A DNA stretch of 64,000 nt from Lepidodermella squamata (taxonomy: Eukaryota; Gastrotricha), in contig JBLDXI010000034.1 of NCBI GenBank assembly GCA_047495785.1, positions 744,001 to 808,000 on the forward strand, in the 5' to 3' direction. This document shows positions 34,046 through 46,229 of this stretch, one piece after another (the stretch's first letter is position 1; the number at the start of each line of letters is the position of its first letter). The notes beneath the pieces are model-generated. The model was not told the origin of the DNA, ran no database searches, and worked only from the letters and a program-made list of their open reading frames with translations. The translations under genes and the position numbers were made by a program.

Positions 34046-36522
34046 ATGTCGTTGAATATAGCTGCACTTATATTAGCGTTCATGCTGAGATGTTCAAATG
34101 GCGTTACTTTGACCAAGCCTTACACGCTACGAATCCCCGTCACCCTGCCTATCGGAGGGCCCATTGCACCACTCGGTAGAATGTGCACCGAGTCAATTGA
34201 GCTGTTCCTTCGAACTATCAATAATCGAACCGATATTCTACCCGACTACAACATCGTCGTAGACTTGGTCGACGATCAATGCAGTGCAACTCCTGCCGTA
34301 GACCGCCTGATTCCTTTCTTTATTGGTGGAAGTCGAATCTTCGATGAAACGAAGCGTATCGGGCATTTTACGCTGCCGAGTGGTGCTGAGTTTTTGAAGA
34401 ATTCGGCTAGAAAGAGCTATGTCCCACCTCTTTTGATCGGCTCGCAGTGTACGGCTGTCTGCCGCGTTGTTTCGAGACAAACTCAGCTTTTCGACATCAT
34501 TAACGTTAGTCCCAAATATAAACGAATTTTGATCAAAATCTTCATTTGATTATTTGAAATTTCAGTTTTCCGCAGGGTGTAATGATGCAAGTTTTTCTGA
34601 TCGAAAGCTGTTCCCAAATTTGTACCGCGTGTTGTCCAACAGCCAAAAATTAACCACCATGATGCCGTTTCTACAAATCATGAATTGGCGGAAAATTGCC
34701 CTAGTTTCGGACACTTCGCCGTCACACTTCCAGACGTCGAAAGATATGATTGAAATATTTCCCACTGGAAATTTGACCATTGTTGTTAGCGAGTTTTTCA
34801 TCGATGATCCAACGGAGGCTGTTCGAAGAATCAAAGAAAGTAGGGCTAGGATAATTTTTGCTAACTGCATTTTTGACATATGCCCAAGTCTTGCGTGCCA
34901 GGTATTTTTATGCCTGCTATCAAAAACATGAAACCGCTCTTTATTTTCAGGCATATCTTCAGGGCCTTTACGGTCCAAACATCGTTTGGGTATTTCCAGG
35001 GGCTACTGATTTCGTAAATATCCCAACATTTCCAAAAGGCTGCGACGCCAAAAGTCTTCAAATCATCGATACAGGCTCGATGTACTTTCGCCAGCTTGCG
35101 AATGATTACAAATCTGCCACGACAGCTCTTGGAATCACCGGGCAACAACTCGACGATTTTTTCACGCAAAATGTACCGGAAACATGGCGAAGCCCGCTAG
35201 TTAACTCGAGATTCAGGTGTTTGGACAACGTTCTACCTTCAGCTTTTATCCTGGATGCCGCAGAGAAGCAACTGAACCAGAGGAATTCATCCTTACGTCA
35301 TTACATCGAAAATGGCTTGATGTATCCGGAACTGAGCAAAATAGTTCGAGAACAGGTTGAAAATATGGATATTCGGATCTTTTCTGGTAGGATTCGGTAC
35401 GAAAAGAATGAGCAACAAACCTTGGTGCCAACAGGGTATGAGCAGTCTCAAGAAAACGGAACTAGACGAATGGTCTTCGTCGATAATGGGGTCGAAGCTG
35501 TAGATCAGTCTAGAAGATTCGAGGTGAAAGGTACCTTCTTCTGGAAAACTCTCAACGCCAAACAGCCAAAAGATGAAATCATAGTCAAAAAAACTTCGAA
35601 ATTACTGGTCAGCTGGGCAAGTATTTGTATCATGGTTCTGGCAGTTCTTACGATAGTCATTGCGCTCATTTTATTATCCTGCCTCGGCACATTCTTGAGA
35701 GATTCAAGGTTCAACAAGGCTGAAATTCGAGGAAGCATTTCCATAGTCACCGGGCTGGTTTTCCTGCAAATTTCTATCCTGTTACATCCCTATCAAACAA
35801 CTGATTCGAGTGGTATGGTTTACTTCTGTACTGTCGCCCCAGTCTTCACATCGATCGCTTATTCACTCATTTCCAGCGGATTGTTCCTGAGACTCGAGTT
35901 GGACATGAATTCACATGAATTTCGCTCGAGTCGCAATGCTTCGAGACCAAGCCGCTTCAATCTATCTCAAAAGACGAGTTTGAAGATTTCGACATCTTCC
36001 AACAAGATCGCTAGTCCTCCCCGGCAGCAAGTGGCCAAGAGCTCATATTACTTCATCGCTGCATTTGCTATTTCTAATTTGCTGCTCCTCGTCGCTTGGT
36101 ACGTGTTTGGAGGGGTCCCAAGCGTTCGAGACATAATCACGTCTCGTATCGATCTTTACAACGACGTGGTCTTTGTAGAAATGTCAAAATACTGCGCATC
36201 TTACGGTTCACAAATTGAGGTTTATGTATTCGCCGGGGGTTTACTGGCGATTCATGGTATTGCGTTAATCTCGCTTTGCGTGTTAGCGATGATCAGAAGT
36301 CAGAAAAGTGACGAAGAGCTTCGCCGTAGTGTGAAATGCTGCTTTGTAATTATGCCGGCTACGTTAGCCCAGGTTCTAGCTGTACTGATATTTGTGGAGC
36401 CCGAAGCAAAGTTTTACTTCTTAAGTTCTGCTACCATATTGACAAGCGCTGCGGTGATTCTGATACTTTTCACCGGTAAAAGGAAGATAATTATGCAGGC
36501 ATTCAAAAGTATGGGCCGGTGA
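34046..36522 (+). CDS. GABA-B-like class C GPCR, copy C (3 exons)
   Basis: Exons 34046-34504, 34566-34901 and 34951-36522 are in phase and give 788 residues. A signal peptide (about 1-21) precedes a venus-flytrap domain with RTDILPDYNIVVDLVDDQC, LLIGSQC, MNWRKIALVSDTSP and ARIIFANC, all at the positions expected from GABA-B receptors. Seven helices follow in the last exon, from about ICIMVLAVLTIVIALILL to ILTSAAVILILF. The cytoplasmic tail after helix 7 is only about 15 residues, so the coiled-coil used for GABA-B1/B2 pairing is missing. Linkers after helix 3 are Ser/Arg/Asn-rich and variable among copies. It is a plasma-membrane receptor, with a ligand and G-protein partner that cannot be read from the sequence. 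It is very close to copies D and E. Confidence 0.88.
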
Positions 36523-36755
36523 GCTACTGCGCTCCTGTGATTAGTATCAGGATCACAGAAGCGACTCCTTCAAGGTAATTCAACGATTTGTGAGCTAGCC
36601 AGTTAACTTTGCAAAGTTTGTTGGCTCTAAAAGGTCGTGGAGAGTTTTGCAAGGTTTTGATAATACAGGGCGATAACACATTATTATGGCACCCGCGCGT
36701 GTCGAAACGTTGTCGTTAACGCGTTAAGCTATTTACTGAAACTATTCTATATCAA
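36523..36755. other. 3' flank shared with other GPCR copies
   Basis: Contains GTATCAGGATCACAGAAGCGAC and GGTCGTGGAG phrases that recur after copy E (51190-51300), partly after copy D (44445-44460) and near 58030-58145. The duplicated unit therefore extended beyond the coding part. Confidence 0.5.
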
Positions 36756-36924
36756 CCGTAAATACCGAATTACAAGGCAGGACCGTAATAAAGGGCAGGG
36801 GCAGACCTATCCTAAGAATTTAAGACCTGTTTTGCATTGATCTTGGGCAGGCGTGCAATTCAATTTTCTGGAAATACCCTCCGGAAAAAATTGAAGGTAG
36901 TGCCTTATAATTCGGTATTTACGG
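36756..36924. mobile_element. MITE with 24-base inverted ends
   Basis: The left end CCGTAAATACCGAATTACAA plus GGCA and the right end TGCCTTATAATTCGGTATTT plus ACGG are inverse complements with one mismatch, 169 bases apart end to end. There is no ORF. It is a typical miniature inverted-repeat element. Confidence 0.75.
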
Positions 36925-38441
36925 TATTTTGCTACTGGTCGTTCTGCGCCCCGTTTCAGGGACTGTTGCGCAACATTACACCGTCATTTTAAATTTACCA
37001 CGGTCCTTCTTCATCATCATCGTCTTTTTGATAATCACCGCATTTGTTTTATTGTTTAGTTTTCCGATGATTTTCCAATTTATTAATTTCAAAAATGTTC
37101 GCCCAATTTCCCGCGCGTCGGGCAGCCAATTTGTTTATTTTGTTTGATTTAAGAATCATTACCATTCGATAAATTACAATTTGTTTGCAAATTCAATCGA
37201 TCACGATTTAGTTTCGCATTCTGCAGATTTTTCGCGCCCATTGGATTTTGCCTGCGCGACAAAGAAATTCTGCTATTGTCATGTAGTTCAAAGAACTCTG
37301 TCAACTTTCATGTTTAATATAAAATCTATGATCTATGTTTTATAGAAAAATCGTGATTAAATAAAAAAGCATTGAGAACGTACTGAACTTGGGGTTTTTC
37401 ATTTATTTAGGCAGAAAGGCCTGTTCGCGCTCTAACAAGCGGCATAATTCGTCGACCGCAAAACTGCAAGCAACCCAAGCATTGATCGAATACTGACTGC
37501 CCTCCGAGGCTACGTCGTAATAAGGGCGATAACGTCAGAAACGACTTTTACCACTGATTACCACTGATGCAGTGTCGAAGAAGCTGGGGGGGGGTTACAG
37601 GGATGGTCCCGGGTTCGCAAACGGTCATCCCTGGCAGGGACCCTCGCTATCCCTGGCTCGCTAACCTGTGTTTCGTGACAAATTTGGTAGAAGATTAGGC
37701 TATTATCAGACATATCGCCAGCTAAGCTCGCTTCGCTCGCAACTATGAAATTTTGGCTTATTTTGCCTCAGTAACCAACAAATTGCAGCTAGAGGTGGAA
37801 AGTTGTGCCTTGTGAGCGTGCGCAGCACGCGAGCGACTAAGTCTCTTATCCTGCTCTCAGCAAAAGGTCAACCTTTGACACTGCACTGATGGCCAGGTTC
37901 GCAATAAGAAAACTGAAGCAGCAGCCCGCCTTGCTTGGCTAGTTGCACGGTCGACATCCTCTTGACCCCATTTCGTCTAATTGTGAATAATCAGAGAGTT
38001 GGGACACAATCCGGCTATCTTCTTCGTAAAAATTGTGTTTTTAACTTAGCATTTTCGTTTTTACAGTTTTTACAGCCTAATCCGAACGTCATTGCCTTTC
38101 TCCAGGATAGCGGAGTATGTGCTTCGGATAATCGTCGCAAGCAAAGACGAGATCGAATCGTATCGAGAACCAATCAATCTTATCTTCCGTGCCGTGTTGC
38201 ATGCGTCTCTTGTTAATCCTATGCTACTCAATGATTTATGCCCTATCTCGGAAGCAGGCAATGGAGAGTTGCCCCATGCCTACCAACTGTTGAAGCAGGC
38301 GGCAGGCAGTGTTCCGATTTTTTCCCACTGGACTACGCTCAGTGGCAGACACAAAAAATATTCCTTATTAAAACCGTTGAGAAAAAGGGTAGGGTTATAT
38401 TTAATCGGCGGACACTTTCAGACCTTAGAAGCCAGCTAGGT
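36925..38441. other. Intergenic, no supported gene
   Basis: AT-rich DNA with a G run near 37590 and repeated GCTTCGCTCGC-like words. Only short ORFs without recognisable features are present. Confidence 0.35.
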
Positions 38442-39800
38442 TTGGGGATTTCTTAAGTTAAAAATTCGCAATTTTCGTGCTTTTATATAAAAAAATTTCG
38501 CAAACATCCATTTTCTATTCTCTCAAGCCCACAGTTCCCATTCTCATTAGACCCACTTTTCAATGATCGGGAATCTGGAATCTGCCTGGAGGTAAGTTTG
38601 AAGGAGCGAAGGAGATTCCTTCCTATTTTGAGGAAAGAACCAGCTTCCAGCTTCCAGATGCTTATTTTTCGCGTTTTCAGTAGCTTCGCTCGCATTCTAA
38701 TTTCTAATCCTATCACCTATTTGTTGTTTACCTATATAAAACAGCTATAGCAATATAAAAGAATTTACTCCCCTAGAACAGCATCGGCTTTATGAAATAA
38801 CATCTCTTAATTTTTATCGCGTTTTTGCGAACTTCGAACCAATTGACTAAGCGAAAAAATCGAAAATAATCAAAAAAAACTTCTAAATTGGGGATTTCTC
38901 AAGTTAAAAATTCGCAATTTTCGTGCTTTTATATAAAAAATTTCGCTCGCTTCGTTCCCAAACATCCATTTTCTATTCTCCTAAGCCCACAGTTTCCATT
39001 CTCATTAGACCCACTTTTCAATGATCTGGAATCTAAAATTTGCCTGGAGGTAAGTTTGAAGGAGTGAAGGAGATTCCTTCCTATTTTGAGGAAAAAACCA
39101 GCTTCCAGCTTCCAGATGCTTATTTTTCGCGTTTTCAGTAGCTTCGCTCGCATTCTAATTTCTAATCCTATCACCTATTTGTTGTTTACCTATATAAAAC
39201 AGCTATAGCAATATAAAAGAATTTACTCCCCTAGAACAGCATCGGCTTTATGAAATAACATCTCTTAATTTTTATCGCGTTTTTGCGAACTTCGAACCAA
39301 TTGACTAAGCGAAAAAATCGAAAATAATCAAAAAAAACTTCTAAATTGGGGATTTCTCAAGTTAAAAATTCGCAATTTTCGTGCTTTTATATAAAAAATT
39401 TCGCTCGCTTCGTTCCCAAACATCCATTTTCTATTCTCCTAAGCCCACAGTTTCCATTCTCATTAGACCCACTTTTCAATGATCTGGAATCTAAAATTTG
39501 CCTGGAGGTAAGTTTGAAGGAGTGAAGGAGATTCCTTCCTATTTTGAGGAAAAAACCAGCTTCCAGATGCTCATTTTTCACATTTTCAGTAGCGAATCAC
39601 CGGAAAATCGGCTCGCTTCGCTCGCATTCTAATTTCTAATCACATCACCTAGTTGTTGTTTACCTGATATAAAACAGCTATAGCAATATAAAAGACCTTA
39701 CTCCCCTAGAACAGCATCGGCTTTAAGCTTTAGAAAATAACATCTCTGATTTTTAATCGCGTTTTTGCGAACTTCGAACCAATTGACAGCAGCTAAACGA
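38442..39800. repeat. Tandem satellite, three units of about 450 bases
   Basis: Units begin at about 38442, 38887 and 39345 with GGGGATTTCT(T/C)AAGTTAAAA and carry the same order of blocks: a CATCCATTTTCTATTCTC block, CCTGGAGGTAAGTTTGAAGG, CAGCTTCCAGATGCT and TTTACTCCCCTAGAACAGC. Units 2 and 3 are nearly identical in their first half. The third diverges and has a small deletion near its middle. The similar short minus-strand frames in each unit are a by-product of the repeat. Confidence 0.9.
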
Positions 39801-40287
39801 AAAAATCGAAAATGATGAAAAAAAATTCCAAATTGGCGTACACTTTTCTGCTACTTCTTTCCAGTGGCAGACACTTTCACGAAAAAAAATCGGAGGACTG
39901 GCGGCAGGTAGGAGCTGCTTTGGCAACTTGCTTCCTGAAGACTAGTATCTCGTTGTAATTTTCAGTTTTCAGGCTGTATCTAAAATCAATTTCCCGAGAT
40001 TTTATTGAAAGCAAGTATCTTACTACTTTAATTGGCTGAGTTGTCAATTAATCGACGGATTGGTAACATCAGCCGTTTTTTTGCCATGGTTTTGCAATTT
40101 TCTTCAGTGGTGATTATTAGGTCTTACACAAAATTAGATTACATTTCACAAAAATCATTGTGGCTAAGAGCTAAGAAAAGCACCCCACAAATCCGTAACC
40201 AATTCAAGGAGCTACCGATCAAAACAACCAGCTCAATTCAGCAAAACGTCATCGGTATCAAAAGGCATTCGTGTCAAAATTTGCTTT

Positions 40288-40440
40288 GGACAACAGGCGA
40301 AGCTTATCGAGCCTTACCACCGGCTAGTGCAATTAGTACACACCTGGAATGAGCTCCCGAAAACTTACTGCCCGCAACGTATTGACATTGAACGCTTCAA
40401 AAAGTGTGTGAATGCTCTAGGCTGCACCTCATCACCGTAA
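40288..40440 (+). pseudogene. Non-LTR retrotransposon reverse transcriptase 3' tail
   Basis: The plus frame reads ...YHRLVQLVHTWNELPKTYCPQ followed by RIDIERFKKCVNALGC and a stop. The WNxLP ... FKxxxN/L pattern is the usual C-terminal end of LINE-type polyproteins. Nothing of the catalytic region is left upstream. Confidence 0.5.
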
Positions 40441-41465
40441 TAAACACAGCCGAAATGTTTGCGTAAATAAAAAAAAGGTATTAGTATAACTAACACAATG
40501 AAATGTATGGTCAATCAAAAGCAGTTATTTTGCCGCAAAACCGAAGATTTAGGATGATCTTGAAAAAATTATGGCATCGTTTTTAAATGAATTTGATCGT
40601 GAAATAAGGTGACCTATCCAGTCTTGTCAAGTCCATCTAGTCTTGAGGGACCTCCATTTGCGATATTATGGATCCAGGTATTAAACATTTTGCATTTAAG
40701 AATTTGGTCCATACATCCAATAAATAGAATAATAAATAGAAATCCAATATGTCTTGCATATTGTTTTGGGATTTTGAACACCACTTTCCCAACGCTTTCC
40801 GCTTTTTCAGATGGGATAAAGGTTAAATCGTGAATCTCCACGACTTAGGTTACAAGCAACATATTGCGGCATGCAGTATGCGGCATAAAGACTCGCTTAG
40901 AAGAGAAACAAATGGCGTAAAACTTGGGAAGCATTTTAAGCGTTGATTCGCGGATGGATAATTCGCTGTGTAGACTCCCAATTATCACAGATTGATCGTG
41001 ATAAATGCCATGCTGGCAGTTCACGCCTCCGTTCAGTAAAAGCTCGGAGAGCGGTATACACAGGTAACAGATAAAAAAAGGTCATGTCTATGCGAAGACA
41101 GGAAATGTGTATCGTCCAATGGCTATGCGTACACATTGTGTGTGCGTGATTTGCTACGCGCGCTTATATCTGGCTGTGTGTCACGCCTTGGGCGATACAC
41201 TTTTCCGGTCTTCTCAAAGCCACATCCATAAAAAAATGCGAAAAGTGCGCACGTTTTTACTTTTTAGCGCAAAAAAGTCAGAGAGCGTAAATAATAAATA
41301 TAAGTAAGACCTTCAGACCTTTGGACCCTCAAAACATGTACGACTGCTGCATTTCCAAAGCATTTATAGCGGTTGATATCATTTGATCATCAGGACTCTG
41401 TTCTAAAATTCCAAAATTTCAAATTTCAAATTATAAATTGAAGAATCAACCAATAGCGTCATATT
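40441..41465. other. Intergenic, no supported gene
   Basis: AT-rich DNA without recognisable coding or RNA features. Confidence 0.3.
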
Positions 41466-41617
41466 TATATTTGTATGGTAAAACATTACTAATGAGTTCA
41501 TATCTGAACGGAGCCGACCGAGATTTACGAATCGAAACGAGCCGGAGGCGAGGTGAGATGAGTAAATCGAGTGCGGCGAGTTCAGATATAATTACGAATG
41601 CTATACCGTAAAATATC
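41466..41617. mobile_element. Imperfect palindromic element (MITE-like)
   Basis: The left arm ATATTTGTATGGTAAAACAT...TTCATATCTGAAC pairs with the right arm GTTCAGATATAATTACGAAT...CTATACCGTAAAATAT through long imperfect inverted repeats around a GC-richer centre. There is no coding capacity. It lies 350 bases upstream of GPCR copy D. Confidence 0.55.
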
Positions 41618-41771
41618 GAATTGTCCAAGCCACTCGACCTATACTTTTGAGGACAATTCTATATTAACAAGGATAATGGCCGGCCATTGGCTTAGATTTC
41701 GCTCAACCAGTTTCCGCTGTAAATTCCCACGCAATGTGTTGAATTTCATATATTTTTATTCTATTTTGATT

Positions 41772-41962
41772 GGAGTCACGTTCTGAGAAGCGGGCTGGCT
41801 AAATCAATGCGCCCGAAATTGAAAGGAACTCATGAAAGGGTCTCATGCACGATCGGCTTAGTAAGCTGATATGTTTAATTGGAGTGTTAGCTACATTTAG
41901 CTAATTTCCTTTCAAAAACTTGAAATAATCGCCCTCCCTTCGCATTCGATTCAAACTGAAGC
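41772..41962 (+). promoter_or_regulatory. Conserved upstream module of GPCR copy D
   Basis: Begins GGAGTCACGTTCTGAGAAGC and contains GGGCTGGCTAAATCAATGCG, AAGCTGATATGTTTAATTGG and TCAAACTGAAGC directly before the ATG. The CTGATA core resembles GATA-factor sites, which in nematodes often mark intestinal genes. That link is inference. Confidence 0.7.
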
Positions 41963-44442
41963 ATGTCGTTGAATATAGCTGCTGTTATATTAGCTTTGAT
42001 ACTAAGATTTTCAAATGGCGTTACGTTGACGAAGCCTTACACGCTGCGAATCCCTGTTACGCTGCCCATCGGAGGGCCCGTTGCACCACTCGGTAGAATG
42101 TGCACCGAGTCAATTGAGCTGTTCCTTCGAACTATCAATAATCGAACCGATATTCTACCCGACTACAACATCGTCGTAGACTTGGTCGACGATCAATGCA
42201 GTGCAACTCCTGCCGTAGACCGCCTAATCCCTTTCTTCATTGGTGGAAGTCGAATCTTCGATGAAACGAAGCGTATCGGGCATTATACGCTACCAATTGG
42301 GGCTGACTTTTTGAAGGATTCGGCTAGAAAGAGCTATGTCCCACCTCTTTTGATCGGCTCGCAGTGCACGGGTGTCTGCCGCATTGTTTCGAGATGCACG
42401 CAAATTTTTGACTTCATTAACGTTAGTCACTAATTAAATGAATTTTAGCCAAAATCTTCACTTGTAATTTCAGTTTTCAGCCGGGTGTAATGATGCAAGT
42501 TTTTCTGATCGAAAGCTGTATCCGAATATGTACCGCGTTATGTCGAACAGTCAAATTATTACGACCGTGATGCCGTTTCTAAACATCATGAATTGGCGGA
42601 AAATTGCCCTAGTTTCAGACACTTCACCGTCAAATTTCCGAACGACAAACGACATGATTGAAATATTTCCTACTGGAAATTTGACCATTCTTGTAGGTGA
42701 GTTTTTCATCGATGATCCAACGGAAGCTGTTCGAAGAATCAAAGAAAGTGGGTCTAGGGTAATTGTGGCTAACTGCTACTTTGATACATGTCCAAGTCTC
42801 GCGTGCCAGGTATTTTCATACCTAGATCCAAATCATGAAAACAGTCCCTTATTTCCAGGCATATCTTCAGGGCCTTTACGGTCCAAACATCGTTTGGGTA
42901 TTTCCAGGAGCTACTGATTTCGTAAATATCCCAACATTCCCAAAAGGCTGCGACGCCAAAAGTCTTCAAATCATCGATACAGGCTCGACGTACTTTCGCC
43001 AGGTTTCAAATGATTACAAATCTAGCATGACAGCTCTCGGAATAAACGGGCAACAACTCGACGATTTCTTCACGCAAAATGTACCGGAAACATGGCGAAG
43101 CCCGTTAGTTAACTCGAGATTCAGGTGTTTGGACAACGTTCTAGCTTCAGCATTTATCCTAGATGCCGCTGAGAAGCAACTGAACCAGAGGAATTCATCC
43201 TTACGTCATTACATCGAAAATGGCTTGATGTATCCGGAACTGAGCAAAATAGTTCGAGAACAGGTTGAAAATATGGATATTCGGATCTTTTCTGGTAGGA
43301 TTCGGTACGAAAAGAACGAGCAACAGACCTTGGTGCCAACAGGGTATGAGCAGTCTCAAGAAAACGGAACTAGACGAATGGTTTTCGTCGATAATGGGGT
43401 CGATGCTGAAGATCTGTCCAAAAAATTCGAGTTGAAGACCTTCTTCTGGAAAACTCCAAACGCCAAACCTCCAAAAGATGAAATCACTGTGAAAAAAACG
43501 TCGAAACTACTGGTCAGCTGGGCTACTATTATAATCATGGTTTTGGCAGTTTTTACGATAGTCATTGCGCTCATTTTATTACCCTGCCTCGGCACATTCT
43601 TGAGAGATTCAAGGTTCAACAAGGCTGAAATTCGAGGAAGCATTTCCATAGTCACCGGGCTGGTTTTCCTGCAAATTTCTATCCTGTTACATCCCTATCA
43701 AACAACTGATTCGGCTGGTATGGTTTACTTCTGTAAAATCGCTCCATTCTTCACATCGATCGCTTATTCACTCATTTCCTGCGGATTGTTCCTGAGACTC
43801 AAGTTGGAAGGGGTTTTACATGAATTGCGCTACGGACGCAATGCTTCGAGGCCTAGCCGCAATGTATCTCGAATCACTTCTTTCAAGATTTCGAGACCTT
43901 CCAACAAGATCGCCATTCCTCCCCGCCAGCAAGTGGTGAAAAGCTCGTATTACTTCATCGCCGGATTCGCCATTTCTAATTTGCTGCTCCTCGTCGGTTG
44001 GTACGTGTTCGGAGGCGTTCCGAGCGTTCGAGACATAATCACGCCGCGTATCGATCTTTACAACGACGTGATCTTTATAGAAATGTCAAAATACTGCGCA
44101 TCTTACGGTTTACATATTGTGGTTTACATATTCGCAGGGGGTTTACTTGCGATTCATGGTCTTGCGTTGATCTCGCTGTGCGTCTTTGCGATGATCAGAA
44201 ATCAGAAAAGTGACGAAGAGCTTCGCCGTAGTGCGAAATGCTGCTTTGTAATTATGCCTGCTACGCTGGCTCAGGTTCTAGCTGTACTGATATTTGTGGA
44301 GCCGGAGGCAAAGTTCTACTTCTTAAGTTCTGCCACCATATTGACAAGCGTTGCGATGGTTTGGATACTATTTGTCGATAAAGGGAAGATCCTCTTGCAG
44401 GCATTCAAAAATATGGGCGAGCGTGTTGCTGTCATCCTGTGA
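41963..44442 (+). CDS. GABA-B-like class C GPCR, copy D (3 exons)
   Basis: Exons 41963-42421, 42474-42809 and 42859-44442 have the same phases as copy C and give 792 residues. The venus-flytrap motifs RTDILPDYNIVVDLVDDQC, LLIGSQCTGVCR and NWRKIALVSDTSP and the seven helices are intact. It differs from copy C mainly in the Ser/Arg/Asn linker after helix 3, in a one-residue shorter KTFFWKT stretch before helix 1, and in a slightly longer C-terminal end (GERVAVIL). The 5' exon is almost identical to copy C over long stretches, which suggests recent duplication or gene conversion. The ligand is unknown. Confidence 0.88.
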
Positions 44443-46199
44443 TTGATATCAGGATCACACCCTGAGTCTTTTTTGGCGTAAATGCTCATGAAATTAAGCG
44501 TACGCGTATTTCGGATAATTTACCTTTAAATTGTCTTGTTTACCGGAGTGATTTTTTTTTCTTTGGCACACTCTTGTTGTGTTTTGTATCTGTTTTGTAA
44601 CTGTGCTCAAAACTCGAAAAATCGAAAAAAAACTTATTGTCCTATTCTTTCCTGGCACAATTTTTCTATAAATAATTTAGAGGCAACCTAACTTACATCA
44701 AGTTAAAATCAAAAATCAATAATAATAGAACAAAGGACAAGATAAAGGGTTGAGCAGAGGGTGAACAGGCGCTTGTCAGAGGCAGTGCGCAGACGACGAT
44801 ATTGAGGAGGCAAATTTGAGAATTTATCCCAGGCCGGGATATTCATCTGACTAATTAAGAAAGACGACGCACAGAGAGGCTTGACAGCCACAGAGAGGTA
44901 GAAGACGGCGACAAGTTGAGAGCAGCAGCGTGAAACAGACAGGAGAGGACTGACGGAAGGCAGAAAGCATAACAGACACAGAGGACAAGAATCATGCACA
45001 GCTTGGGAGCAAGCTGCGAAGCTGCGTCTTGGCGGCGGAGGGGAACGCAACAGCCCCGAAAGTCTCAATTGAGCGGACGAGAGAAAGAGAAAGCGCGGCG
45101 CCATCGCAGGGACAGGCCCGGACGATGCAAGGCCGTGTGAAACCAGGACAAATTACGCCCGCACCGTCGGATGACGTGCTGTATGTAGCATGAGACGTAG
45201 CTAGGACGCCGCAGCTGGGTTGTTTACGAGAAAAAAGTGTTGTCAGAGATAATTAGGGTCAAAGGTCACTTTTTGAAAATAATGAGATGAATCACCTCAT
45301 TAAATTTTCGCGCTCTTTTCATCCTGATTTTATGTTGTCCAAAAAAGGTTAAAAGTTCCCTTCATTCAGGCGCAATCAATCGTCATGAATTGACATTCAT
45401 AGCAACACAATCAAAAAGTGAAATCAACTTCAGTTTCGAGCCATTAATTTTCAAAATCGATTAAAAATGGACGAAACTAAAATCAAAGGATGTAAGGAAG
45501 ATGCTTGGTTTCCAAATTTACTATAGGGAATCATTGAAAAAATTGCCTAAACATTACAAATTGTTTATCTTAAGTAGTTCGAGCTTATACGGAGAATGCT
45601 TATTGTAAATTTAGGCTAAAAAAATGAGAAAAACCGAGAATTGAAAAATCTGACGAAATGAGATCCAGCAAATATCTCAATTTGGCATTCCAGTTTGAAC
45701 CGCCAGTAATTTATTAGGCCGAAAATGGGTAAATCAAGTTTCCGGTGAAGGTCCTATAGCCGAAAGCGTTGAAAATTTTGACTGAAAAACATTTCCTGCT
45801 GGATTGTTTAAGAGTTTTTCGTTGACGTTGTTTATCTGACGTCATTACGCAACAGCTGCAGCATAATCGCGACGTGGAAAAGAAAAACAACTCAATGGAA
45901 TAATTCATGCAGCTTGTTTGAGTTGCTTTTTGTCTCAAGAAAGTAGTTTGCTAAGCTCTACATCTCATAGTTTAAGTTCTCTCGATCTGTGAGTTCCGAC
46001 TTGGAGCCTGATTCTAGCTTTGTAACCATCGACGCCTACGATTTTTAAAACCTTTCGAAATTTCAAATTAATATTTTTTAAATTTCAGGGATTAATAAAA
46101 TAATATTTTTATTAAACCCTGAAAATTTAATTTTTACAAAAGGGAAATTATTCAGAATATTCAAGCATGCATAACGCCAACACGTCAGTTTGTATGGCG
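44443..46199. other. Intergenic with possible retroelement debris
   Basis: No supported host gene. The piece GCATGAGACGTAGCTAGGAC at about 45189 recurs inverted at about 46212-46236, where it lies just beyond the reverse-transcriptase frame. A second, oppositely oriented fragment of the same retroelement may therefore lie around 45000-45210. Confidence 0.4.
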
Positions 46200-46229
46200 G
46201 GATTCAAGCTTCGGCGTCCTAGCTACGTC

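Noticed and set aside
38483-39581. Three similar minus-strand ORFs as a small gene family
   Set aside because: They are copies of the same stretch of a tandem satellite, end at different points and show no signal peptide, domain or splice pattern.
44709-45104. Minus-strand Ser/Leu/Cys-rich ORF
   Set aside because: Biased composition from a purine-rich plus strand, no domain, and it lies next to retroelement debris. Not supported as a gene.
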